From Geoalkalibacter sp. (lineage in GTDB: Bacteria > Desulfobacterota > Desulfuromonadia > Desulfuromonadales > Geoalkalibacteraceae), in assembly GCF_030605225.1 (NCBI RefSeq), contig NZ_JAUWAV010000041.1, positions 1-36,860 on the forward strand: a DNA stretch of 36,860 nucleotides, written 5' to 3'. The notes below the pieces were generated by a model, which saw nothing but the letters and a program-made list of their open reading frames with translations, made no database searches and was not told the DNA's origin. The translations under genes were made by a program, and so were the position numbers. Below are positions 18,899 to 26,695 of the stretch, piece after piece (within the stretch, counting starts at the first letter, position 1; each line of letters begins with the position of its first letter).

Positions 18899-20350
18899 TC
18901 AGGGCAGCACAAAGCCCATGAGCGGCCAGACAAAGCGCGCGGTCAGCAGAAACAGCACCAGCGCCACAACCTGAATCAGCAGGCCGGGCAGCACCATTTC
19001 ACGCATCTTGAGATGGCCCGAGGCGAATACGATGGCGTTGGCCGGGGTGCCCATGGGCAAGCAGAAGGCCAGTCCCGCCGGCAGGGCGATGACCAGGGTC
19101 ATGAGGCGCGGATCGATCCCCAGACTGCCTTGCAGGCTGATGGCGATGGGCATGAGCATGGCGATGACCGCGGCGTTGCTGATGCACTCGGTCAGGAACA
19201 GGGACAAAAGGGCGACCACCGCCACCACCAGCAGCGGCGATTCGGCCAAGCCCGACAGCCCGAAATCGGCGAGAAATTTGGCGGCGCCGCTGCGCTCCAG
19301 GGCCGTGGCCAGGGCGATAGCGCCTCCGTACATGAGAATCACGCCCCAGTTGACGTACTCCTCGATCTGCTTCCAACTCACCACGCGAAAGGCGAAGAGC
19401 ACTCCCACCGCGACGATGGCGATGTTGGCCAGGCCCAGGGAGCGGCCGAGAAAAATCCAGCAGAGGATGGTCGTCGTCATGACCAGGGCCACGATCAGTT
19501 CGCGATGGTTCATGCGCCCCATGTCGAGGCGGCGCTGCTTGAGAAAGGCCTGCCCCTGTTCCACGGAAGCGATGTCGACGGGAAACAGGCGCCGCAGCAG
19601 CAGATAACCGACGAGGAGCAGCGGCACGACAATGGGCAGGGCGGCCGCCGTCCACTCGACGAAGGTAAATTCAAGCCCCGTCGCCTCGCGCAGCATGCCC
19701 ACCGCCAGGGGCGCGCGGGCGCCGCCGAGAAAGGTGGCGATGCCGCCGATGACGCAGCCCCAGGCGATGCTCATGAACAGCAGCTTGCCGTAGCTGCCGC
19801 GCCCGGGCGCAAGCCCCAGGCTGCGCACGATCTCGGCGACCATGGCGAACATCATGGCCGCCACGGCGTGCTCGCTCATGGCAAAGGAGAGCAGCGCCGA
19901 AAACAGAAAAACCGTCAGCGCCAGACTGCCCGGCGTCTTGCCGAAACGCGCGAGCATGGCGCGGGCCAGCCGCGCCGAAAGCCCCGAACCGCTCATGGCG
20001 GCGGCGAGGATAAAGGCGCTGAGGATGAAGAACACCGCCTCGTTGCCGAACAGGGCATAGGTTTCTCGCCGCCCGAGAATCCCCAGCAGGGGGATGGCCG
20101 CCAGGGCCAGCAGCGAGGTCACCGCCAGGGGCAAAAGCCCACTGACCCAGAGAAAGGTGCAGGCGCCGAACAGCACCAGGGCGCGATAACCTTCGCGGGA
20201 GAGTTCCGCCGGCGGCTCCAGGGCGAAGAACAGCGTGGCGAGAATCAGCAAGGTGGCGATGATCTGATAGCGCCGGGTGCGCTCGGCAAGGATCACCCAC
20301 ATGGGGCGCCGATCGATCTTGAGGGGTTTGTCGAATTGGGTCGGATCCAT
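18899..20350 (-). CDS. SLC13/DASS-family anion permease
   Basis: This is a 483-residue polytopic membrane protein of the divalent anion:sodium symporter type, which imports dicarboxylates, sulfate or related anions. Diagnostic stretches are the first helix-entry region ILSAFILAAAMSGSGLSARLARAML, the inner repeat SEHAVAAMMFAMVAEI, the C-terminal half LTECISNAAVIAMLMPIAI and LPAGLAFCLPMGTPANAIVFASG. These correspond to the SNT-like substrate and Na+ signatures of the two repeats; in the first, the usual Asn-Thr is replaced by Glu-His (SEHAVAA), which may alter specificity. ATG at 20350 overlaps the upstream stop by one base, so the two genes are coupled. Substrate is not assigned. Confidence 0.88.
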   Translation of the reverse strand: MDPTQFDKPLKIDRRPMWVILAERTRRYQIIATLLILATLFFALEPPAELSREGYRALVLFGACTFLWVSGLLPLAVTSLLALAAIPLLGILGRRETYALFGNEAVFFILSAFILAAAMSGSGLSARLARAMLARFGKTPGSLALTVFLFSALLSFAMSEHAVAAMMFAMVAEIVRSLGLAPGRGSYGKLLFMSIAWGCVIGGIATFLGGARAPLAVGMLREATGLEFTFVEWTAAALPIVVPLLLVGYLLLRRLFPVDIASVEQGQAFLKQRRLDMGRMNHRELIVALVMTTTILCWIFLGRSLGLANIAIVAVGVLFAFRVVSWKQIEEYVNWGVILMYGGAIALATALERSGAAKFLADFGLSGLAESPLLVVAVVALLSLFLTECISNAAVIAMLMPIAISLQGSLGIDPRLMTLVIALPAGLAFCLPMGTPANAIVFASGHLKMREMVLPGLLIQVVALVLFLLTARFVWPLMGFVLP

Positions 20351-21141
20351 CAGAGCCCCGCCGAATCGAAGGACTGCTCGACCTCCCGCACGCGCAGCAG
20401 GCGGCGCAGGTCGCTGCCGGCGCGCAGCCGCGCATCCCGAGCGCGCCCGAGCAGGTTGCCGACGAAGGTGCGCGGCGCGCGCTGGAGCAGGGGCGTGGTC
20501 AACTCGATCAGAGGCATCCACGGCCGCAGGGAGACGCCCGCGCGGCGCCAGCCCTCGACCAGATGGGCATACACCGGCGCGACGCTCTCGCCCTGGAGGC
20601 TGGGGCAGCGCGCATCGAGACTCACCAAGGGCACCAGATGATTCCTCAGCAGTTCATCGACGGCCTCCTGCATGACATACGGCGCGACGGCCCACCCCAG
20701 GGTCGCGGCCACCGCCCAGCGCGGGAAAATCTCCCGGGCCTGCGCCAGGGCATCGAGTTGTTCGCGCACCGCCGCGCCGGTCCAATCCGCCGTCGGATCA
20801 AGGGGAATGTCGAGCAGATCGACGCCACAGGCATAGGCCGCTTCGAGTTGTCGGCGCAAGGGGCGAAAACCCAGACTTGCCAGCACGAAACCGCGCAGAT
20901 TTTTCTTGAGCAGGGCGATGAGTTCGGTGGCCGCCGTCAGCGCCGCCGCATCGGGCAGGTCGAAAACTAAAAGTTCGACGGGAGTCTGGCAATCGCTGTC
21001 AAAAACGGTTTCCAGGGTTGGCTGCGCAGGCAAGGCGAACCCGATCAAAAACACCGGGCCTTCGCGGCGCAACTCCAGCGGCTGCGCCGCGAGCGCGGGG
21101 CGGGACAGCAAGGCTGCGATGCGGGAGGCCTCGATGCGCAT
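20350..21141 (-). CDS. Hypothetical protein (263 aa) coupled to SLC13 permease
   Basis: I do not recognise this 263-residue protein. It is soluble, with alternating hydrophobic strands and helices (PVELLVFDLPDAAAL, RGFVLASLGF, GVDLLDIPLD, HLVPLVSLDARCP) suggestive of a TIM-barrel-like alpha/beta fold. Only three cysteines (64, 119 and 195 approximately) are present and they do not form a radical SAM motif. ATG at 21141 is chosen as the first ATG; its Shine-Dalgarno is poor, and an in-frame TTG 14 codons upstream is an alternative. The stop overlaps the permease start by one base, so it may act on the transported substrate or regulate the permease. Confidence 0.75.
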   Translation of the reverse strand: MRIEASRIAALLSRPALAAQPLELRREGPVFLIGFALPAQPTLETVFDSDCQTPVELLVFDLPDAAALTAATELIALLKKNLRGFVLASLGFRPLRRQLEAAYACGVDLLDIPLDPTADWTGAAVREQLDALAQAREIFPRWAVAATLGWAVAPYVMQEAVDELLRNHLVPLVSLDARCPSLQGESVAPVYAHLVEGWRRAGVSLRPWMPLIELTTPLLQRAPRTFVGNLLGRARDARLRAGSDLRRLLRVREVEQSFDSAGL

Positions 21142-21185
21142 GGGGAAAAAATCCTGAAAAAGTTTGGGGCATAGTCGCCTCAAAT

Positions 21186-21226
21186 ACTTTATCAGTTCTA
21201 TAAAGTTTCAAAATATTTTTCAACAA
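21186..21226 (-). promoter_or_regulatory. Promoter with overlapping operator-like palindrome
   Basis: On the minus strand TTGTTG (21221-21226 on +) is followed after 18 bases by TATAGA (21197-21202). The -10 lies within a perfect 7-bp inverted repeat ACTTTAT-N7-ATAAAGT (21186-21206), a typical repressor-site position. Transcription would start near 21190, about 49 bases before the ATG. The surrounding AT-rich stretch contrasts with the GC-rich genes. Confidence 0.45.
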
Positions 21227-21313
21227 CAAAATGAAATTTATAAAAATCAATTCTTCACCAATTTTGTGTGTTTTTCGGGCAAGACATCGCTCCCCGGCGA
21301 GAACACCGGAGAA

Positions 21314-22096
21314 TCATTCCCGTGCCCAGCCGGTGAGCTTCGTCTGAATGAAATCGATGATGGCGGCCTGCTCGGCCTGACCGTTGCCATGCACCTCCAG
21401 GGGAGGACCAAAAGCCAGATGAACGGTCTTGCGCGGATCGATGGGGCCGAAATCCTTGAGCAGTCGGCCATTGCCCCAGGCATCGGTCTTGAGGGCGACG
21501 GGAAGAATCGGCACGCCGGCGCGCTTGGCGAGCTTGACGCCGATGGTGTTGAATTCCTCGGGGTCGAAGGTCGTGGTGCGGGTGGTCTGGGGGAACACCA
21601 CCACCGAGAGGCCTTGGGCGAGACGCTCTCCGCCCTGCTCCATCACGGCCTTGAAATCGTCGCGGGGATTGACCCGCTCGACGACGACCGGCTGTCGGCT
21701 GCGCATGACATGGCGAAACACCGGATAATCCACCAGGCTGCGCTTGACGACAAAGGTCGCCCGGCCGAAGGGCAGCAGCAGACAGGGCAGCACGAAGGTT
21801 TCCAGGGTGCTCATGTGGTTGCCGACCACCACGCAAGGCCCCGCCACCTGCCGCAGATGCTCGCGGCCCTCGATGGCAAACCTCACGCCGACGCGCTCCA
21901 GGGCCTGGATGATGCGCCAGCTGTCGAGCCCCCAGCGTTCATCATCATAAACCCCGCGCCGGGCGGCGCCGCTCGCCCGCCAGACGATGCCGGCCATGCG
22001 GGTGTAGTAAAAAAAACTCGGGAAACGACGATACAGCGGTGAGGCCGCTTGCCCATCGGTCTGGTAGGAATCGGCGGTCAGGGTGTTTGGATCCAC
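21314..22096 (-). CDS. PlsC-like lysophospholipid acyltransferase with variant motifs
   Basis: This 260-residue protein belongs to the LPLAT/PlsC family that transfers acyl groups to glycerol-phosphate-type acceptors at the inner membrane. The catalytic block I is NHMSTLETF, so the family HX4D becomes HX4E (His94, Glu99). Block III is FPQTTRT (168-174) in place of FPEGTRS. Block IV-like GVPILPVALKTDAW follows. An N-terminal amphipathic/hydrophobic region precedes the domain. The start is GTG at 22096, with GGAG about 11 bases upstream. The two motif changes suggest a divergent subfamily with an unusual acceptor, or altered activity. No lipid-biosynthesis genes adjoin it. Confidence 0.85.
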   Translation of the reverse strand: MDPNTLTADSYQTDGQAASPLYRRFPSFFYYTRMAGIVWRASGAARRGVYDDERWGLDSWRIIQALERVGVRFAIEGREHLRQVAGPCVVVGNHMSTLETFVLPCLLLPFGRATFVVKRSLVDYPVFRHVMRSRQPVVVERVNPRDDFKAVMEQGGERLAQGLSVVVFPQTTRTTTFDPEEFNTIGVKLAKRAGVPILPVALKTDAWGNGRLLKDFGPIDPRKTVHLAFGPPLEVHGNGQAEQAAIIDFIQTKLTGWARE

Positions 22097-22264
22097 GGCG
22101 CTCCACTCCAGGGAAAAATAAAAAGTGCCGCCTAATTTAGGGCCAATCCCCTCTTTTAAGCAACGACAAAGACAGGCGAAAAAAGTCCGACACCTGTGCT
22201 AGACTGTGCCCCGCGAAAAATTCCTGGGCCGCCGACTCCCGAAGGGCGGCGAGAAAGGTCGTTC

Positions 22265-23107
22265 ATGCGTCAAGCACCCTGCCCCCTGCCGGAAAAAACC
22301 GTGGAAAAGCGTTTTCTCACTCCGGCCGAAACCACCTGCCTCATCGCCGAAAACGGCAAGCGGGTGCTCAACCAGTCCCTGTCGCGCACCCTGATGCTGA
22401 GCCTGCTGGCCGGCTTCTATATCGCCTTTGGTTCGCAGTTGGCGACCATCGTCACCCATGACAGCGCCGCCGTCATCGGCGACGGCCTCACGCGCATCGT
22501 GGCGGGCAGCGTCTTTTCCCTGGGGTTGATGCTGGTGGTGATCTGCGGCGCGGAGCTCTTCACAGGCAATTCGCTGCTCACCAAGGCGGCGCTGCACGGG
22601 CATATCGGCTGGGGCAGCATCGCGCGCAACTGGATCCTCGTGCTGTTCGGCAACCTCGTCGGCTCGTTGTTCTTTGCCTGGCTGATGTTTCATTCGCAGC
22701 TCTGGGAGAACGGTCAGATCGCCGAGCGCGCCCTCGCCATCGCCCGCACCAAGGCCGAGCTGCCTTTTTTCGCGGCTTTGATTCGCGGAATTTTGTGCAA
22801 CTGGCTGGTGTGCCTGGCGGTGTTCATGGCCACGGCGGCGCGCGACGTCACGGGCAAGATGCTCGCCTGCTACATGCCGATCATGGCCTTTGTGGCGAGC
22901 GGCTTCGAGCACTCCATCGCCAACATGTATTTCATTCCCACCGGCCTGATGCTGGCCGGGGTTCCCGGCCTGGAAACGCCCGGTCTCTCCTGGGGGGGAT
23001 TCTGGGCCAACCTGGTGCCCGTGACCCTCGGCAACATCCTCGGCGGGGTGATCTTCGTCGGCTTTGCCTACTGGTACATCCACCTGCGCGGCACAAAAAC
23101 CTCCTGA
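22265..23107 (+). CDS. Formate/nitrite transporter family channel (FocA/NirC)
   Basis: This 280-residue inner-membrane channel of the FNT family has about six TM helices. Recognisable parts are the N-terminal SLLAGFYIAFG entry helix, GAELFTGNSLL, the RNWILVLFGNLVGS helix, GILCNWLVCLAVFMA and SGFEHSIANMYFIP, which contains the central pore histidine (His216, equivalent to E. coli FocA His209). FNT channels pass formate, nitrite, hydrosulfide or lactate; the sequence does not decide among them. ATG at 22265 follows AAAGG. No pyruvate formate-lyase or nitrite reductase gene is nearby. It is followed after 9 bases by a convergent gene. Confidence 0.92.
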   Translation: MRQAPCPLPEKTVEKRFLTPAETTCLIAENGKRVLNQSLSRTLMLSLLAGFYIAFGSQLATIVTHDSAAVIGDGLTRIVAGSVFSLGLMLVVICGAELFTGNSLLTKAALHGHIGWGSIARNWILVLFGNLVGSLFFAWLMFHSQLWENGQIAERALAIARTKAELPFFAALIRGILCNWLVCLAVFMATAARDVTGKMLACYMPIMAFVASGFEHSIANMYFIPTGLMLAGVPGLETPGLSWGGFWANLVPVTLGNILGGVIFVGFAYWYIHLRGTKTS

Positions 23108-23116
23108 ACCCAAGTC

Positions 23117-23578
23117 TCAGTGGATGGCCTGCGGCTTGGGCGGCTGCTCCGCGGCGGAAGCGGCGCTCGGCTCGCCTCCCTCGTCCGCCGGAACTTCCTC
23201 AGGGTCTGGGTACTCAACCGAATCGGCGGGCGCCGCCTCGACAAGCGCTTCGTTCACGCGCGCCTCGCCGCCTTCAAGAACCATGGGCGCGCCGGGAAAC
23301 TGCTTGCTGAAGGGCGTATCGGCGAGACGCTCGCAGCCTTGCGCCAGGTGATGATAGAGATTGCGATAGGAGCCGGTCAGGGTCGCAAAAAGGGCGCCGG
23401 CCTTGTCGAAATGGCGCGTCACCTCGGAGCGGTATTCGGCGAGTTCTTTTTTGCGCGCCTCGAGTTCCCCCTCCAGCGCCTTGACGCGGCGGGAACGCCC
23501 CCCCATGATGACTCCCAGGAAAAATCCGACCGCGCCCACCAGCAGGGCGATGGTGACAATCAAAATCCAGTTCTGCAT
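23117..23578 (-). CDS. YhcB/ZapG-like (DUF1043) membrane protein
   Basis: This 153-residue inner-membrane protein has one N-terminal TM (~residues 4-27), a short coiled coil (~32-55), then the DUF1043 signature VTRHFDKAGALFATLTGSY followed by LYHHLAQGCERLAD, and a Pro/Glu/Ala-rich acidic C-terminus (PDPEEVPADEGGEPSAAS). E. coli YhcB is linked to coordination of cell division and envelope growth. The start ATG at 23578 has a strong AAGGAGG upstream and gives the family N-terminus. The gene is convergent with the FNT channel (9-base gap) and divergent from the MFS transporter. Confidence 0.85.
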   Translation of the reverse strand: MQNWILIVTIALLVGAVGFFLGVIMGGRSRRVKALEGELEARKKELAEYRSEVTRHFDKAGALFATLTGSYRNLYHHLAQGCERLADTPFSKQFPGAPMVLEGGEARVNEALVEAAPADSVEYPDPEEVPADEGGEPSAASAAEQPPKPQAIH

Positions 23579-23809
23579 TCCGACATCCTCCTTCAAATCG
23601 TTAAAATAACCATGATTTTTTGCAAAGGAAAGGGCGCGACGCGCCATCCGACGAAGCGGCGACGCCCCGAGCCTGCCCCCAAGCATACATGCCGAAGTCG
23701 GGGAAGAAAAGCCCTTGAGGATCTCTTCTGGCATCACCGCGCGTAATTTCGTACACTCAGCCCCCGGCCAAGGACTGAATCCGCGGTCGGTCGCCCGGGA
23801 GAAACCAGC

Positions 23810-25045
23810 ATGCGGCATCCGCCATTTCGCCTGCCTTTTCACTATGGTTGGGTCATCGTCGTCACCGGCATCCTCACCCTGTTCGCCTGCCTGGGCCTGG
23901 CGCGCTTCGCCTTCGGCATGCTGCTGCCGGCCATGGGCGCGGGCCTCGGCCTGGGCTACGATCAAATGGGCTACATCAGCACCGGCAATTTCGCCGGCTA
24001 CCTGCTCTCCGTCGCCTTGGCGCCGCTGCTGATCCGCCTGCTGCGCCCGCGCCTGCTCATCGTCTGCGGCCTGCTGCTCATCGCCCTGTGCATGCTCGCC
24101 ATTGGGCGCGGCCAGAGCTTTCTCGCCGTGGCGATCCTGTATTTTTTCGTCGGCATGGGCAGCGGCTTTGCCAACATTCCGGTCATGGTGCTGGTGTCCC
24201 ACTGGTTTCGCCGCGAGCGCCGCGGCCGGGCCGCCGGGTTGATGGTCATGGGCAGCGCGCTGGGCATTGTTTTTTCAGGCTTTCTTATTCCCCGCCTCAA
24301 CCTGGCCCTGGGCGCCGAGGGTTGGCGCGCGGGCTGGCTGGTGCTGGGGCTGATCGCCCTGGGGGCTGCCCTGATCGCCGCGGTGCTGGTGCGCAATGAT
24401 CCGGCCGCCCTGGGTCTGGAGCCGGAAGGGCCCAAGACCGAGTTGCCGCCCGCGGCGCTGGTGCCGAAAAATCCGCCGGGGGCGGGCCGCATCCTGTTGC
24501 GGCTGGGCCTGCTTTACCTGCTGTTCGGCGCCACCTACATGATCTACGGCACCTTCATCGTCACCACCCTGGTGGTCGAGCAGGGTTTCGCCGAAGCCCG
24601 CGCCGGATTGTTCTGGTCCTGGGTGGGCGGCTTCGGCCTGTTCTCGGGCGTGGTGTTTGGCACCCTCTCCGACCGCATCGGCCGCAAGGGCGGGCTGATG
24701 CTGGTGTTTGCCATCCAGACCGCCGCCTATCTGCTGGCCGGCTCGAACCTGGGGACGGCCGCCCTGCTGCTCTCCGTGGTGCTCTACGGCCTGGTGGCCT
24801 TTGCCGTTCCCACCATCATGGCGGCGGCGGTCGGCGACTATCTCGGCCTGTCGCGGGCGGCCGCAGCCTTCTCGACCATTACCGTCTTCTTCGCCGTCGG
24901 CCAGACCCTGGGGCCGGGCGCCGCGGGACTGCTCGCCGAATCCCTGGGCACTTTTCGCGTTTCCTATCTGGTCGCGGCCACTCTCACGGGCGCGGCGGTC
25001 CTGCTCGCATCCCGCCTGCCCTCCCCCCGGGAAGACCGCGGCTGA
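23810..25045 (+). CDS. MFS transporter
   Basis: This 411-residue transporter has about 12 TM helices in two halves separated by a soluble loop (PEGPKTELPPAALVPKNPPG). The first half contains FHYGWVIVVTGILTLFACLG and ARFAFGMLLPAMG, with the loop 2-3 region replaced by NFAGYLLS. The second has the conserved GTLSDRIGRKGGLM (the GX3DRXGR-like motif). It resembles the YbfB/YjiJ type of MFS proteins, but the substrate cannot be named. ATG at 23810 follows GGGAGA. It is followed by the promoter of the nickel operon and appears monocistronic. Confidence 0.9.
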   Translation: MRHPPFRLPFHYGWVIVVTGILTLFACLGLARFAFGMLLPAMGAGLGLGYDQMGYISTGNFAGYLLSVALAPLLIRLLRPRLLIVCGLLLIALCMLAIGRGQSFLAVAILYFFVGMGSGFANIPVMVLVSHWFRRERRGRAAGLMVMGSALGIVFSGFLIPRLNLALGAEGWRAGWLVLGLIALGAALIAAVLVRNDPAALGLEPEGPKTELPPAALVPKNPPGAGRILLRLGLLYLLFGATYMIYGTFIVTTLVVEQGFAEARAGLFWSWVGGFGLFSGVVFGTLSDRIGRKGGLMLVFAIQTAAYLLAGSNLGTAALLLSVVLYGLVAFAVPTIMAAAVGDYLGLSRAAAAFSTITVFFAVGQTLGPGAAGLLAESLGTFRVSYLVAATLTGAAVLLASRLPSPREDRG

Positions 25046-25069
25046 GACGGCGGGTCAGGCAACAACCCC

Positions 25070-25098
25070 TTGACACCGGATTCAGAGTTTCTTATTGT
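25070..25098 (+). promoter_or_regulatory. Strong sigma70 promoter of the ECF nickel operon
   Basis: A perfect TTGACA (25070-25075), a 17-base spacer and TATTGT (25093-25098; 4 of 6) place transcription start near 25105, about 60 bases before the first gene. The start site falls inside the palindrome described next. Confidence 0.8.
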
Positions 25099-25102
25099 CT
25101 TC

Positions 25103-25129
25103 GTGCTACATTTTTTCATTTCGTAGCAT
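25103..25129 (+). promoter_or_regulatory. NikR-like operator palindrome
   Basis: GTGCTAC (25103-25109), 13 bases, then GTAGCAT (25123-25129). This matches the layout of the NikR site reported for delta-proteobacteria, GTGTTAC-N13/14-GTAACAC, with a compensated T-to-C/A-to-G exchange in each half. It overlaps the transcription start of a nickel-type ECF operon, as expected for a nickel-responsive repressor. The assignment rests on recalled consensus plus context; another regulator is possible. Confidence 0.6.
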
Positions 25130-25165
25130 AGCCTCGCCATTTTATCCCTGCCACGGAGACCGTCG

Positions 25166-25969
25166 ATGCTCAAACCCGTCTACAAAGCCACGCTCGGCAT
25201 GCTCGCCCTGCTGGGCCTGGCCGCTCCGGCCGCGGCGCACTTCGGCGCCATCATCCCCGAACCGGCGATCCTCTCTCAAAACATGGATCCGCAGGTCCAT
25301 CTCGAGGTCAAGTTCCTGCATCCGATGGAAATGCATTACATGGAGATGGACAAGCCGCGCGCCTTCGGGGTCCTGCACGATGGCGTCAAGACCGATCTGC
25401 TGGAGAGCCTCACCGCCGCCAAGGGCAAGAGCGCCGACCAGGAGGAGGAGTTCACTTTCTGGAAATTCAGCTACCCGATCAAGCGCCCCGGCGACTACAC
25501 CTTTTTCGTTGAACCCGCCCCTTACTGGGAACCGGCCGAGGATCTCTTCATCGTCCATTACACCAAGGTCTGCGTGCATGCCCTGGGTCTGGAGGAAGGC
25601 TGGGACGAGCCCTTGGGGTTGGAAACCGAGATCATTCCCCTAAGCCGCCCCTACGGCCTGTGGACCGGCAACCTGTTCTCCGGCCGGGTGCTGCTCAAGG
25701 GCAAGCCGGTGCCCTTTGCCGAGGTGGAGGTGGAATATCTCAACGAGTCCCCCGGCAACCCCGCCCCGGTCGTCGCCCCCGCCGATCCCTTCATCACCCA
25801 GGTAATCAAGGCCGACGCCGACGGCGTGTTCCATTACGCCATGCCGCGCGCCGGTTGGTGGGGCTTTTCCGCCCTGAGCGAAGCCGATTGGACCATCGAG
25901 CGCGAAGGCGAGGCCAAGAAGGTGGAGATCGGTGCGGTGTTCTGGGTGCAGACCCGCGACATGCGCTGA
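25166..25969 (+). CDS. DUF4198 periplasmic protein of nickel ECF operon (NikK-like)
   Basis: This 267-residue secreted protein has a signal peptide with likely cleavage after Ala24 (TPAAA-type end), which would make His25 the mature N-terminus (HFGAIIPEP). The mature part is DUF4198-like, beta-rich, with an N-terminal metal-candidate cluster [24 protein letters not shown], and a later Ig/CNA-B-like segment ([23 protein letters not shown]). In Ni/Co ECF systems such proteins accompany NikM and are called NikK or NikL-type accessory components, thought to deliver metal to the S component. First gene of the operon, behind a promoter with a NikR-like operator. The gene starts at ATG 25166 (ACGGAGACCGTCG before it). 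Confidence 0.85.
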   Translation: MLKPVYKATLGMLALLGLAAPAAAHFGAIIPEPAILSQNMDPQVHLEVKFLHPMEMHYMEMDKPRAFGVLHDGVKTDLLESLTAAKGKSADQEEEFTFWKFSYPIKRPGDYTFFVEPAPYWEPAEDLFIVHYTKVCVHALGLEEGWDEPLGLETEIIPLSRPYGLWTGNLFSGRVLLKGKPVPFAEVEVEYLNESPGNPAPVVAPADPFITQVIKADADGVFHYAMPRAGWWGFSALSEADWTIEREGEAKKVEIGAVFWVQTRDMR

Positions 25970-26019
25970 GCATCCGGCGCAAAGGCGCAGCCAACCCGTT
26001 TTTTCACAGGACTTCGACC

Positions 26020-26352
26020 ATGACCCAGCGCTTCCCGACCGCCTTGTTGCTGATCTTCGCTCTCCTCTTGCCCTCGGCCCCGGCTTGGGCACACAAAGTG
26101 AATATCTTTGCCTACGTCGAGGGCAAGACCGTGTACACCGAAAGCTATTTTTCGGCGGGTAAACCGGTGCGGGAGGGGCGCGTCCAGGTCTTCGACAGCA
26201 ACCGCGAACCCTTGCTGGACGGCCGGACCGACGAGGAGGGTCGTTTTAGCTTCCCCGTACCCAAAATCGACGATCTGACCATCGTCATCGAGGTCGGCAT
26301 GGGTCACAAAAATTCGTTCCAGCTGAAAAAATCCGCCTTGGGTGACGACTGA
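26020..26352 (+). CDS. Small secreted nickel-transport accessory protein (NikL N-part-like)
   Basis: This 110-residue protein has a signal peptide ending at Ala24 (SAPAWA), so His25 would again be mature residue 1 (HKVNIFAYVEG). The rest is a carboxypeptidase-regulatory/CNA-B-like beta fold: VYTESYFSAGKPVREGRV, then VQVFDSNREPLLDGRTDEEG, then FSFPVPKIDDLTIVIEVGMG, ending HKNSFQLKK. There is no C-terminal membrane anchor. I recall that NikL-type proteins of related bacteria usually join this domain to a coiled coil and TM in one chain; here those parts are the next gene. ATG at 26020 has a modest CAGGA upstream. Gap to the previous gene is 50 bases. Confidence 0.8.
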   Translation: MTQRFPTALLLIFALLLPSAPAWAHKVNIFAYVEGKTVYTESYFSAGKPVREGRVQVFDSNREPLLDGRTDEEGRFSFPVPKIDDLTIVIEVGMGHKNSFQLKKSALGDD

Positions 26353-26353
26353 G

Positions 26354-26689
26354 ATGACAGGAATCCGACGCGCCGCGTGGACCTTTGCCGCGCTCCTGCT
26401 GCTGCTCGGTCTGGGGCTGGGGCCAGGCGGCACCCTCGCCGTCGCGACGGCCGCGGGCGAAATCCAAGCGTCAGAGGCGAGAGAGAGCGAGGCGTTGGCG
26501 GGCCTTGAAGCGCAGCAGCAGGAACTGCTGCGCGAGGTCCGCCGCCTGCATCGCGAGCTGGCGGCGCTGCGCGAGGAATTGGCGCGACCCGGGGCGCAGC
26601 AGATTTTCGGCGGCATCGGCTATATTCTCGGGCTGTGCGGCGTGGCTTTTTTCTTCATGGGACGCAAGAAATCGGGCGGGGATCGCTGA
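26354..26689 (+). CDS. Membrane-anchored coiled-coil protein (NikL C-part-like)
   Basis: This 111-residue protein starts two bases after the previous stop. It has an N-terminal hydrophobic segment (~10-34, signal peptide or TM), an Ala/Glu/Leu coiled coil (~40-78; LAGLEAQQQELLREVRRLHR and following) and a C-terminal TM (~84-102, FGGIGYILGLCGVAFFF) followed by RKKSGGDR. The last part resembles the anchor of NikL-type proteins. ATG at 26354 is preferred; an in-frame GTG four codons upstream overlaps the previous gene. GGGTGA sits ~8 bases before ATG. Probably works with the preceding small protein and NikM at the membrane. Confidence 0.78.
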   Translation: MTGIRRAAWTFAALLLLLGLGLGPGGTLAVATAAGEIQASEARESEALAGLEAQQQELLREVRRLHRELAALREELARPGAQQIFGGIGYILGLCGVAFFFMGRKKSGGDR

Positions 26690-26695
26690 GCGAAC

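Noticed and set aside
19013-20641. 542-residue plus-strand frame opposite the SLC13 permease
   Set aside because: Charged, repetitive translation typical of the complement of a membrane-protein gene.
20350-21141. Radical SAM assignment for the 263-residue protein
   Set aside because: Its TIM-barrel-like pattern suggested it, but no CX3CX2C or similar cysteine cluster is present.
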